From NCBI GenBank assembly GCA_021414085.1, contig JAIOPC010000014.1:806001-870000 (forward strand): 64,000 nt of DNA, read 5' to 3'. Shown piece after piece: positions 41,588 to 50,114 of this stretch. The position numbers and the translations under genes are program-made. The notes under the pieces are model-generated. The model saw only the letters and a program-made list of their open reading frames with translations. It did not search any database and was not told the origin of the DNA. Each line of letters begins with the position of its first letter. The stretch's first letter is position 1. This DNA comes from Actinomycetes bacterium (lineage in GTDB: Bacteria > Actinomycetota > Acidimicrobiia > Acidimicrobiales > Ilumatobacteraceae).

Positions 41588-42652
41588 ATGTCGTTCGGCA
41601 CAGTTTCAGTTCTCGGGCTCGGCAAAGTGGGCCTTTTGGCGGCCACCTTCCTCGATGAGGCAGGTGTAGAAGTCGTTGGTATCGATCAGCGAGCCGCGCG
41701 GCAGGAGACCTCGTTCCCCACACGCAAGTGCGACATCTCCGATCTTTCGACATTGAAGGCCGAACTGGCAGGCACCGAGGCCGTGCTTTCGTGCCTGCCG
41801 TACCACCTCAACCGTCCGCTTGCCGAGCTCGCGCACACGCTCGGTATCCACTACTTCGACCTCACCGAGGATGTCGGCACCACGCAGACGATCGTCGAGC
41901 TGAGCAAGACATCGAAGGGCCTGATGGCGCCGCAATGCGGCTTAGCTCCTGGGTTCGTCGCGATCGTTGCCGCATCACTGATCGAGTCGTTCGACGAGTG
42001 CCGGTCGGTGCGCATGCGCGTCGGTGCCCTCCCGCAGTATCCCACCGGACTGCTTGGCTACTCCTTCAACTGGTCTCCCGAGGGCGTCGTCAACGAGTAC
42101 CTCAACGACTGCGAGGTGCTGGAGGAAGGCGTCCGCAAGTGGGTCTCGTCGATGGAATGGCGCGAGACACTGGTGATTGGCGGAACGCAACTCGAGGCCT
42201 TCACTACTTCTGGCGGTCTTGGCACGATGTGCGACACGTATGCGGGTCGCGTCGCCAACATCGATTACAAGACGATCCGCTATCCGGGTCACATGGATCT
42301 CATGAACTTCTTCTTCCACGAGCTCCTGATGCGTGAGCGTCGCGACCTTGCGGCGGAGATCCTGACCAACGCAAAGCCGCCGGTCGACGACGACGTGGTT
42401 TATGTGCATGTTGCGGCTGAGGGTCTGATCGACGGGCATCTTCGCCGCAAGGAGTTCGTCCGTGCCTACCGGCCAAAGACGGTTGGCGGCATGAAGAGCA
42501 CGGCCATCGCGTGGACCACGGCCGGTTCCGTCGCGGCGGTCATCGAGATGGTGCGCAAGGGTTCGTTGCCGCGCAATGGGCTACTGCGTCAGGAAGACAT
42601 CCCGTTCGACGCGTTCGTTGCAACGCCGACGGGCCGCCTGTTCGCTGAGTAG
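41588..42652 (+). CDS. Saccharopine dehydrogenase-family protein
   Basis: 354 aa. The N-terminal Rossmann motif SVLGLGKVGLLAATFLDE is followed by CLPYHLNRPLAELAHTLGIHYFDL and the family's LAPGFVAIVAASLIESF. It is shorter than, and diverged from, the member at 21254-22465. Family activities include lysine-ketoglutarate reductase, saccharopine reductase and spermidine-pathway dehydrogenases. It lies 30 nt after the PotA-like ATPase, probably in the same operon, so amino acid or polyamine-related metabolism is plausible. Confidence 0.83.
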   Translation: MSFGTVSVLGLGKVGLLAATFLDEAGVEVVGIDQRAARQETSFPTRKCDISDLSTLKAELAGTEAVLSCLPYHLNRPLAELAHTLGIHYFDLTEDVGTTQTIVELSKTSKGLMAPQCGLAPGFVAIVAASLIESFDECRSVRMRVGALPQYPTGLLGYSFNWSPEGVVNEYLNDCEVLEEGVRKWVSSMEWRETLVIGGTQLEAFTTSGGLGTMCDTYAGRVANIDYKTIRYPGHMDLMNFFFHELLMRERRDLAAEILTNAKPPVDDDVVYVHVAAEGLIDGHLRRKEFVRAYRPKTVGGMKSTAIAWTTAGSVAAVIEMVRKGSLPRNGLLRQEDIPFDAFVATPTGRLFAE

Positions 42653-42657
42653 TGAAG

Positions 42658-43746
42658 TTACGCGACTGCGCCGCGGGCGGCGAGGTAGTGCTGCGTGAAC
42701 TCGATCACCAATGAATCCTTTGGTGTCAGCACACCCTGTTCGAATGCACGCGACGTCACGCCTTGATGCACTCGTTCGCACACAGCTGCGTCTTGCTCGG
42801 CGATCAGGTCGTTGAACTGAATCGTCGGCGAAGGGTCGAAGTTGGGCGATGCGATCGTTTCCGGAGCAAACAAATACTCCATCGTCATCGTTGTGTGATG
42901 CGGACCCTTCGGGAACAGGGTGCTGATGATCACGCACGTACCGCTGACATCGATGAAGCCGTTGGGGAAGATCGTGCCGCCGTAATAGCTGGTGGCGTCG
43001 AGGTGGGAGATGCCGGGCAGCGGTGGTGACGTGTCGACCTCGCCGGGCATCGTGAAATCACCGGTGATCGCAACCCCGCCGTCGGTGCGCGTGTGGTCGA
43101 AGACCGAGCCGGTGCGATAGGTAGGCACCACCGCGGTGAGTTCCGGATGCACGCGGGCGCAATGCAAACATTCCTGGTAGTTCTCGATCACGATCTTCCA
43201 GTTGGCCGCGATCTCGCACGTCGTGGTAGCTGCGACGCGAAGATCGCCGCAGTTGAAGCGCTCGAGGCGCAACACATCGGCGCAGTTCTTGGTTGCCCAG
43301 TAATCAAAGTCGACCGGATCCTTAGCAAGGCTGACGAAGACGAAGCCTTGCAATTCGCGAATGTGGTAACTCCATAAGGGCAACAGCTCACGGTCGACCT
43401 CGTTCGCGTCGAGGAATGGTGTTGCGATCAGTCGTCCGTCGAGCGCGTACGTCCATGCGTGGTAGGGGCACATCAGTGAACCCTGTTTCGATTCGTCGTT
43501 CGCATCGCACAGTCGCGAACCGCGGTGGCGGCAGACGTTGGCAAACGCGTGCAGTTTGCCCTCAAGATCGCGGGTGATCAACACGCTTTCGCCGGCGAGC
43601 TCGACAACTGTTCGGTTGCCGTTCTCAAGCCGGTCGGCGCGTGCCGCCAACATCCAGCCACCATGAAAGATTCGACTTCGCTCGATCTCGTAGATCTCAT
43701 CGGAGATGTAATCGAGTCTGGTCAACGTGCGTGTGTCGTGAGACAT
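42658..43746 (-). CDS. Rieske oxygenase alpha subunit, quaternary-amine (CntA/GbcA) type
   Basis: 362 aa. Rieske ligands are C72-R-H74 and C93-P-Y-H96. The iron site is in NWKIVIENYQECLHCARVHP, with His195 and His200. The residue at the bridging position is Glu192, not the Asp usual in aromatic dioxygenases; a bridging Glu is a feature of carnitine monooxygenase CntA. Close relatives act on choline, glycine betaine or carnitine. The reductase partner is not visible. It lies before a carnitine-type gene set and shares the family of the gene at 63154. Confidence 0.88.
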   Translation of the reverse strand: MSHDTRTLTRLDYISDEIYEIERSRIFHGGWMLAARADRLENGNRTVVELAGESVLITRDLEGKLHAFANVCRHRGSRLCDANDESKQGSLMCPYHAWTYALDGRLIATPFLDANEVDRELLPLWSYHIRELQGFVFVSLAKDPVDFDYWATKNCADVLRLERFNCGDLRVAATTTCEIAANWKIVIENYQECLHCARVHPELTAVVPTYRTGSVFDHTRTDGGVAITGDFTMPGEVDTSPPLPGISHLDATSYYGGTIFPNGFIDVSGTCVIISTLFPKGPHHTTMTMEYLFAPETIASPNFDPSPTIQFNDLIAEQDAAVCERVHQGVTSRAFEQGVLTPKDSLVIEFTQHYLAARGAVA

Positions 43747-43785
43747 AACGAATCCCTTAGTCGCATTCTTTCTGCAATGCCCATT

Positions 43786-43857
43786 CTAGCCGAACGTCAA
43801 ACGAAGCCTGAACGGTCAATCAGTTCAAGAAATCGGCGCAATCAGGCGTTCGGCTAG
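43786..43857. promoter_or_regulatory. Inverted repeat and possible BetI-like site between divergent genes
   Basis: CTAGCCGAACG (43786-43796) and CGTTCGGCTAG (43847-43857) are perfect 11-bp reverse complements 50 bases apart, bracketing the promoter space between the Rieske gene (start 43746) and the aminotransferase gene (start 43867). Between them, TGAACGGTCAATCAGTTCA (43809-43827) has 5-bp inverted arms and loosely resembles BetI-type operators. A regulatory role is inferred. Confidence 0.5.
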
Positions 43858-43866
43858 GCTGCGTAG

Positions 43867-45285
43867 ATGGGCGCTAACGACGTAATCCTTGAGCCTGTTT
43901 TGACACTGGACGACTTGGTTCGCAGCGAAGAAGCCGCGTTCCTGCAACGAATGCCGAAAACCGTGGAGCTGTGGAATCGTGCACAACGATCGATGCCCGG
44001 CGGCGTGTGCACCAGCTGGGCGAGCTCGCGCCCTGTCCCTGTGTGGGTAGATCGTGGGCTTGGTGCCCATGTGTGGGATGCCGACGGCACCGAATACGTC
44101 GACGTGCACGGCGGCTATGGGGTCAACGTGGTTGGCCACGCCAACCCGGCAGTGGTGCGGGCTGTGCAGGATCGCGTGGCGAAGGGGACTCACTTCGCGC
44201 AACCCACCGAAGACGCGATTCATGTCGCCGAGGCACTGGCGCAGCGCTTTGGGCTGCCGCAGTGGCGCTTCACCAACTCGGGCACTGAGTCAACGATGGA
44301 TGCCTTCCATCTGATGCGCGCCGTCACCGGTCGCAAGTTGGTCGTGAAGATCGAAGGCACCTACCACGGCCATCACGATTCGGCGATGGTGTCGATCTTC
44401 CGGTCCGAGGGCGATCTGGGGCCGGTCGACGAGCCGTTCCGTGTTCCGGGTCCAGGGGTCATGCAGGAGATGGCCGACTGCTTGCGCATCGTGCCCTTCA
44501 ACGACCTTGCTGCTCTCGAACGAGTACTGGAGCAGCACCGCGGGCAGATCGCCGGAATGATTCTTGAGCCGATGATGATGAACGCTGGCATCATTCCGCC
44601 ACAACCCGGCTACTTGGAGGGCGTGCGGGAATTGACCCGACGCCACGGGGTGCTGCTCGCGTTCGACGAAGTGAAGACAGGTCTTGTGGTCGGCTGGGGT
44701 GGGGCCACCAAGTTGTTCGGCGTTACCCCCGACATCGTGTGCCTGGCCAAGGCGCTCGGCGGCGGCCTGCCGTGCGGCGCGATCGGCGGTACCGACGAAG
44801 TGATGGCTGCGATCACCGATGGCCGTTACGACCAGATCGGCACCTTCAACGGCAACCCGCTGACGATGGCGGCCGCGCGCGCGACGCTGAACGAGGTGCT
44901 GCTGCCGGAGACTTATGTCCGCGCGGAGGAGCTGGGCAAGCGCATGCTCGCCGGCTCGCAGGCCGCAATGGCGACGGCTGGCGCACCTTCGTACGGCACC
45001 GTGTTCGGCTTCAAGGGCTCTTGCGTGTTTCACGACCGTCCGGCAACGAACTACCGCGAGTTCTTGAAGATCTCGACGGGCGTCAGCCACCTGCACTTCC
45101 TGGTGCAACACAACGGGGGAGTGTTTCTGCCGCCGTGGGGCAAGAGCGAATCCTGGACGCTTAGCGTTGCGCACTCGGATGCCGACGGCGATCGCTACAT
45201 CGCCAACGTCGCGCGTGTGGCCGAGCTGATTCATGGGTTGGGTGACCGTTCATCCGACCTGTTCGCTGCCGGAAGCTTTAGCTGA
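43867..45285 (+). CDS. Class III aminotransferase (glutamate-1-semialdehyde-aminomutase-like)
   Basis: 472 aa PLP enzyme. The fold-type I signature is present: VGHANPAVVRAV, FTNSGTESTMDAFHLMRAVTG, the PLP-ring Asp267 (LLAFDEVKTGL) and the Schiff-base Lys295 (CLAKALGGGLPCGAIGG). It resembles GSA aminomutase-type enzymes often found in catabolic loci rather than in heme synthesis (no other hem genes are near). It would move an amino group on an unknown substrate. It starts 28 nt before the PhyH-like gene and probably shares its transcript. Confidence 0.88.
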   Translation: MGANDVILEPVLTLDDLVRSEEAAFLQRMPKTVELWNRAQRSMPGGVCTSWASSRPVPVWVDRGLGAHVWDADGTEYVDVHGGYGVNVVGHANPAVVRAVQDRVAKGTHFAQPTEDAIHVAEALAQRFGLPQWRFTNSGTESTMDAFHLMRAVTGRKLVVKIEGTYHGHHDSAMVSIFRSEGDLGPVDEPFRVPGPGVMQEMADCLRIVPFNDLAALERVLEQHRGQIAGMILEPMMMNAGIIPPQPGYLEGVRELTRRHGVLLAFDEVKTGLVVGWGGATKLFGVTPDIVCLAKALGGGLPCGAIGGTDEVMAAITDGRYDQIGTFNGNPLTMAAARATLNEVLLPETYVRAEELGKRMLAGSQAAMATAGAPSYGTVFGFKGSCVFHDRPATNYREFLKISTGVSHLHFLVQHNGGVFLPPWGKSESWTLSVAHSDADGDRYIANVARVAELIHGLGDRSSDLFAAGSFS

Positions 45286-45312
45286 GCGGCGCTCGGAAGG
45301 TCGCTGAGCAAA

Positions 45313-46179
45313 GTGGTGCAGTTGCAACAAATCGGGCGCGACGACGGGGTCGGCGCGATTTGTTCAGTCCTCGAAACTGATGGCGGTGTCATCGTTCGCG
45401 ACTTTCTCGCACCGTCCACCTTGCGCCAGTTCCGCGACGACATCGAGGCGCATGTCGCCCATCACCGCGCAGGTTCCGTCGCCGACAGCGAGGTGATTCA
45501 GCGCTTCTGGGGCGCGAACACGAAACGGTTCACGCGGTTAGCGCATCGCAGTCGCGCTTTCATCGACATCCTCACCGACCCGCTGTACCTCGCGGCAGCG
45601 GATCGGATATTGCTGCCCAATGCGAGCGACTACTGGATGAACACCGGCCAAATGATGATCATCGGCCCCGGCGAGAAAGCGCAGTGGTTGCATCGCGACG
45701 CCGAGAACTGGCCGACAATGTGTCGCCCAGATGGCTTCGAGGTCACGCTGAGCTGTCTGTTCGCAATCTCCGATTTCACCGCGGATGTTGGTGCGACGCG
45801 TGTTGTGCCCGGCAGCCATCGTTGGGATGACTACACGCGTAAGGCAACACCCGAAGAACAGTGTCAGGCCGTGATGTCAGCAGGTAGCGCGATGATCTAC
45901 ACCGGTCGCGTGTTGCACAGTGGCGGAGCGAATGTCACGACCGATCAGTGGCGCTACGGGCTGCACGTCTCATACGTGCTCGGGTGGCTGACACCGGAAG
46001 AAGCTGGCCCACTTGGTGTGTCGTGGGAGGAAGTGCGGGATCTTCCCCAAGTTGCGCAGCGCCTGCTCGGTTGGCGCGCCAGCAACATGAACGACCGCTA
46101 CGCGGCGCGCACGTGGACTGTCGACTACGAAGACGTGCCGCTCGGTCTCGGGCTCGAATCGCCTACCGTGCGCGATTAA
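45313..46179 (+). CDS. Phytanoyl-CoA dioxygenase (PhyH)-family 2-oxoglutarate/Fe(II) oxygenase
   Basis: 288 aa from GTG at 45313. The iron triad is visible as H127-x-D129 (QWLHRDAENWP) and distal His202 (GRVLHSGGANVT), and the Arg that grips 2-oxoglutarate is likely in WRYGLHVSY. It hydroxylates an unactivated carbon. In this amine-catabolic setting a quaternary or tertiary amine substrate, such as hydroxylation of a betaine, is conceivable but unproven. Its 3' end overlaps the convergent CaiD-like gene by 4 nt. Confidence 0.87.
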   Translation: MVQLQQIGRDDGVGAICSVLETDGGVIVRDFLAPSTLRQFRDDIEAHVAHHRAGSVADSEVIQRFWGANTKRFTRLAHRSRAFIDILTDPLYLAAADRILLPNASDYWMNTGQMMIIGPGEKAQWLHRDAENWPTMCRPDGFEVTLSCLFAISDFTADVGATRVVPGSHRWDDYTRKATPEEQCQAVMSAGSAMIYTGRVLHSGGANVTTDQWRYGLHVSYVLGWLTPEEAGPLGVSWEEVRDLPQVAQRLLGWRASNMNDRYAARTWTVDYEDVPLGLGLESPTVRD

Positions 46180-46943
46180 CGACCCTTCCAGATTGGTGGT
46201 CGCTTCTCGTTGAACGAGTTTGTGCCTTCCTGCGCGTCTTCTGAATCGATCGCGGCGCGGTAGCTCTCGAAGGTGCGGATTGCCTTCATCGCGTCGGGCA
46301 CAGTCATGGTGGCCGTGCGACGCGCGATGTCGAGAATCGCGGCGACGCTCAGCGGGGCGGAAGCGATGATCTCCGCAGCGAGTGCCTGCGCGGCGGCGAG
46401 CAGATCCGCGCCCGGCACAACTCGATTCACCAATCCATAATGAGCGGCTTCGGCCGAGGGCAGGCGGCGACCGGTCAGCATCAGTTCGGTCGCGATATGT
46501 GCCGGCAGCAAGCGCGGCAGCCGAACACTGCCCGCGTCGGGCAAGATGCCGAGGCCAGCTTCGGGAACGAAGAACTGGGCGTGATCCGCGGCGACGATCA
46601 GATCGGCTGCCACCGCGATCTCGCAACCGCCGCCCACCGCCATGCCGTTGACGGCGGCGATCACCGGCTTACGACGATTTGGTAAGTCCGGGAAGCCGCC
46701 GAAACCACCCACGCCATTGTCGATGTCGAAGTCTTCGCCCGCACTGAGATCCCACCCAGCGCTGAAGAAGCGATCACCGGCGCCAGTGATGATGACGACA
46801 CGCACCTCGGGATCGTTCTCGAACCCGGCGAACGCGTCGCCCATCGCGCGACTGGTCACCGAGTCGATCGCGTTCGCCTTCGGACGATCGATCGTGAGTA
46901 GTGCAATCTGGTCTGCAACCGCGACATGAAAGCCACTCATCAA
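46176..46943 (-). CDS. Enoyl-CoA hydratase, CaiD-like (crotonobetainyl-CoA hydratase)
   Basis: 255 aa crotonase. Catalytic glutamates are Glu108 (AVGGGCEIAVAADL) and Glu128 (FFVPEAGLGILPDAG); the oxyanion hole is in FFSAGWDL. Several stretches match CaiD specifically: PKANAIDSVTSRAMGDAF, ITGAGDRFFSAGWDL, and the C-terminus SEDAQEGTNSFNEKRPPIWKGR-like ending in WKGR. CaiD hydrates crotonobetainyl-CoA to L-carnitinyl-CoA. It is the last gene of a four-gene operon (degenerate CDH paralogue, ACAD, acyl-CoA synthetase, CaiD), overlapping the synthetase by 4 nt. Confidence 0.85.
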   Translation of the reverse strand: MMSGFHVAVADQIALLTIDRPKANAIDSVTSRAMGDAFAGFENDPEVRVVIITGAGDRFFSAGWDLSAGEDFDIDNGVGGFGGFPDLPNRRKPVIAAVNGMAVGGGCEIAVAADLIVAADHAQFFVPEAGLGILPDAGSVRLPRLLPAHIATELMLTGRRLPSAEAAHYGLVNRVVPGADLLAAAQALAAEIIASAPLSVAAILDIARRTATMTVPDAMKAIRTFESYRAAIDSEDAQEGTNSFNEKRPPIWKGR

Positions 46944-48952
46944 TTGTCCTCCACGATCATGAGCGCGTCGACGGCGACAGCACCGCGCTGGCCAACGAGC
47001 ACCGGGTTCAGTTCGACTTCGACGACATCGGTACCAACGACCGCTTCTGCGAGACGCACTACTAGGTCGACCAGCGCATCGACATCCGCAGCCGGACGGC
47101 CCCGGAAGCCGCGTAGCAGTGCGGCGCTACGTAGGCGAGTGAGAGCGTTACGAACATCGTCGGCGGTGATCGGGGCGAGCAGGTGGGTGATGTCGTTCCA
47201 CAATTCGGTGGTTACCCCGCCGTGCCCGAGAGATACCAACCACCCGATCGGTGGGTCGCGACGGATGGTGACCAGCATTTCAGCGACAACGTCGGTGACC
47301 GTGGCCTCCACCAGGTAGCCGGCATCGGTGCGCGGCATTGCGGCGAGTGCAGTTGTCAGGGCGGAAGCGTTCGACAGACCAACTCGAACTGCACCTGCCT
47401 CGCTCTTGTGCGCGAGGCCGAGTGCTTTCAGGGTGATCGGATATCCGATCTCGTCGGCTGCAGCAATGACATGGTCGGCGGCAACGACGCGACCTTTCGG
47501 TACGGCGATGCCCACCTGTGCGAGTTGTTGCTTGGCGCTCGCTTCGTCAACAAGCCGCGTGCTGGTCGGCGCGTTGACTGGCGCATGCCGGTGGGCGCTT
47601 GTGGCTTGACCAACCGACGCGGCGGCATCCAGTGCGGTGAGCGTTTCGGAGAGTCCCAACAGTGCGATGAGGCCGCGACTCGCAAGATGCGCGCGGAACG
47701 GTTCGTCGACACACTCTGCGAGCGTCGCGACAATGACGGCGCGGCCACCTGTTGCGTCGGCAGCATCGGCGAATGAGTCGCTGGCGAGGTACCACGAGCT
47801 CGGGTCATGAGCGTCGGTGTTCGGCCCGTCGAGCAACAGCATCGTCGCGTCCTGTGGTCCGTCCATCACCGCGGTAAACGTTCGCGCCATGGCAGCGCGA
47901 TCGCCCCACATGAACGTCTGATAGTCGAACGGATTAGTCACCGACACCAGTTCAGTCACCGTCGCGGCGATCTTGGAGTGGTGTGCGGCACCGAACGGTT
48001 CGAGAACCAATGAGGTGTTCTCCGCGCGGTCCGCGACCAGCGAAGCCTCGCCACCGGAACAGCTCAGCGAAACGATCTTGCGACCACGGAGCGGTCCGCC
48101 GTTGTCCAACAACTTCAACGTCTCGAGCATCTCCGATGGCGTGCGCACGACAGCGACTCCGTACCGCGCAAAGAGCGCGTCGTAGGCGGCCGCCCGTCCA
48201 GCCATCGAGCCCGTGTGCGAGCTTGCAATGAGCGCACCAGCTTCCGATCGACCGGTCTGCAACGCGACCAGCCCGATACCGCGTTCGCCTGCTAACTCGG
48301 CGACCTCGGCGAAGCGTTGCGCATCGCGAACGGCCTCCAGAAAGACACCGATTGCGGTGACTCGCTCGTCGGTCAGCAGCTCCGCCACAGCATCCTCCGA
48401 CCCCAGGCTTGCTTGGTTGCCGACCGAGATCATGGTGCCCAGTCGTAGGCCGCGCTTCTGGAACGTGAGGTTGACGGCGACGTTGCCGCTTTGCGACACG
48501 ATCGCGACACCGCGATCGTGTCGATCGCAGCCGTGCTCGTCGGGCCACAGCGCAACACGATCGAAGGTGTTGACAAAGCCGTAGCAATTGGGCCCGAAGA
48601 ATGGCATGTCGCCGGCTGCGCGCAGCAGTTGCGCCTGCAGATCATCATCGTCGGTCTCGGCGAAACCGCTGCTGTAGCACACAGCGCCGCCGGCACCCAT
48701 CCGACTGATCGAGCCGATTGCCTCAATCGTCGCATGACGGTTGATCCCAAGAAACACGGCGTCGGGAACGCCGGGCAAGTCGTCAATTGAAGGCACACAC
48801 GCGACACCTGCGAGATCACTCCGGTTCGGATGCACCGGCCAAATCGGGCCCTCGAAGCCCAGCTTCAAGCATTGCCGGACCACGCGCTCGGCCGGCGCGC
48901 CGCCCACGACCGCGATCGATCGCGGTGCGAGCAGGCGATGCAGATCGGGCAC
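46940..48952 (-). CDS. ADP-forming acyl-CoA synthetase (acetate-CoA ligase family, fused alpha-beta)
   Basis: 670 aa from GTG at 48952, 1 nt after the ACAD stop; longer readings into the ACAD gene are less likely. Order: CoA-binding Rossmann domain (LLAPRSIAVVGGAPAERVV), succinyl-CoA-ligase-like domain (VAIVSQSGNVAVNLTFQKRG), the phosphorylated-His region IASSHTGSMAG, and a C-terminal ATP-grasp domain (AKQQLAQVGIAVPKGR... HKSEAGAVRVG). It makes an acyl-CoA from a free acid, ATP and CoA. In context it could activate gamma-butyrobetaine or carnitine, the job done by AMP-forming CaiC elsewhere. Confidence 0.87.
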   Translation of the reverse strand: MPDLHRLLAPRSIAVVGGAPAERVVRQCLKLGFEGPIWPVHPNRSDLAGVACVPSIDDLPGVPDAVFLGINRHATIEAIGSISRMGAGGAVCYSSGFAETDDDDLQAQLLRAAGDMPFFGPNCYGFVNTFDRVALWPDEHGCDRHDRGVAIVSQSGNVAVNLTFQKRGLRLGTMISVGNQASLGSEDAVAELLTDERVTAIGVFLEAVRDAQRFAEVAELAGERGIGLVALQTGRSEAGALIASSHTGSMAGRAAAYDALFARYGVAVVRTPSEMLETLKLLDNGGPLRGRKIVSLSCSGGEASLVADRAENTSLVLEPFGAAHHSKIAATVTELVSVTNPFDYQTFMWGDRAAMARTFTAVMDGPQDATMLLLDGPNTDAHDPSSWYLASDSFADAADATGGRAVIVATLAECVDEPFRAHLASRGLIALLGLSETLTALDAAASVGQATSAHRHAPVNAPTSTRLVDEASAKQQLAQVGIAVPKGRVVAADHVIAAADEIGYPITLKALGLAHKSEAGAVRVGLSNASALTTALAAMPRTDAGYLVEATVTDVVAEMLVTIRRDPPIGWLVSLGHGGVTTELWNDITHLLAPITADDVRNALTRLRSAALLRGFRGRPAADVDALVDLVVRLAEAVVGTDVVEVELNPVLVGQRGAVAVDALMIVEDN

Positions 48953-48953
48953 G

Positions 48954-50114
48954 TCAGCCGCCCAACGGCCGCAACATGGCGCGCGAGATGATGTGCCGTT
49001 GGATCTCGCTGGTGCCATCCCAAATTCGGTCGACACGAGTGTCGCGCCACATGCGCTCGAGGGGCAGCTCGTCCATCAGCCCCATCCCGCCGAGGATTTG
49101 GATCGCCTCATCGGTAACGAATTGGCACATCTCGGTGGCGAACACCTTGGCCATCGCCATGTCTTCGTCGGTGCCTGTGCCGTTCGCGTCGCGCCACGCC
49201 GCGCGCAGCGTTAGTAACTCGGCGGCCTCCCAGCGTGTGCGCATGTCGGCCAGCTTGAACGAGACACCCTGGAACTTGCCGATCTGTTGCCCGAACTGCT
49301 CGCGCGTTGCCGCCCACTCGGTAGCGATGCCGAGCGCGCGGCGGGCACGGCCGACACACACAGCCGCGACTTGCAGGCGGGTAGAACCGAGCCACTCGTT
49401 GGCAGCGTCGAAGCCGCGGTGTTCTTCGCCGAGAATCTTGCTGACCGGCACGCGACAGTTATCGAAGTTGATAATGCAGTTGTGGTAGCCCTTGTTCGAC
49501 ACGCAGTTGTAGCCGTGCAGCACCTCGCAGCCAGGCGTGTCGAAGTCGACCAGGAAACCCGTGATGCGCTTCTTCGGACCCCGTGATGTTTCTTCCTCGC
49601 CGGTCGCCGCAAACAGAATGACGTAGTCGGCGAGGTCGGCGTGGCTGATGAAGTGCTTGACACCGTTGATGACATACTCGTCGCCGTCGCGGACGGCGCT
49701 GCACTTCATGCCGCGTACGTCGCTGCCTGCGTCGGGCTCGCTCATCGCAAGACAATCCACACGATCGCCCATCGTTGTCGGCCGCAGGTATTCCTCGATC
49801 TGATCGCCCTTGCAGGCGCGCAAGATGTTGGAGGGGCGAGCCACGACGTAGTGAAGTGCGTATGAGGTGACACCGAACTCGCGGTCAACCAATGTGGTGC
49901 CGAAGCTGTCCAACCCGCCGCCGCCGAGTTCGGCAGGCATGTTGGCCGCGTAGAGGCCTGCGGCGAGCGAGCGCGTGCGAATCTGCTCGATCAGGTCGGG
50001 GGGTATCGCTCCCAACTTCTCGACGGTCGCCTCGTGTGGGATCAACTCCTTCTCCGTGAAGGATCGCACCGTGTCGACGATCATCTCGTGTTCGGGTGAC
50101 AACTCGAAGTCCAT
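48954..50114 (-). CDS. Acyl-CoA dehydrogenase (candidate gamma-butyrobetainyl-CoA dehydrogenase)
   Basis: 386 aa from ATG at 50114, sharing 1 nt with the upstream stop (TGATG). The N-terminal helical domain begins MDFELSPEHEMIVDTVRSF; FAD/substrate signature regions are CLAMSEPDAGSDVRGMKCSA and GFDAANEWLGSTRLQVAAV, and the C-terminal QILGGMGLMDELPLERMWRD and RIWDGTSEIQRHI are standard. It forms a C=C bond in an acyl-CoA and passes electrons to ETF. Linked to a CaiD-like hydratase and CoA ligase, it would fit conversion of gamma-butyrobetainyl-CoA to crotonobetainyl-CoA; the substrate is inferred. Confidence 0.88.
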   Translation of the reverse strand: MDFELSPEHEMIVDTVRSFTEKELIPHEATVEKLGAIPPDLIEQIRTRSLAAGLYAANMPAELGGGGLDSFGTTLVDREFGVTSYALHYVVARPSNILRACKGDQIEEYLRPTTMGDRVDCLAMSEPDAGSDVRGMKCSAVRDGDEYVINGVKHFISHADLADYVILFAATGEEETSRGPKKRITGFLVDFDTPGCEVLHGYNCVSNKGYHNCIINFDNCRVPVSKILGEEHRGFDAANEWLGSTRLQVAAVCVGRARRALGIATEWAATREQFGQQIGKFQGVSFKLADMRTRWEAAELLTLRAAWRDANGTGTDEDMAMAKVFATEMCQFVTDEAIQILGGMGLMDELPLERMWRDTRVDRIWDGTSEIQRHIISRAMLRPLGG

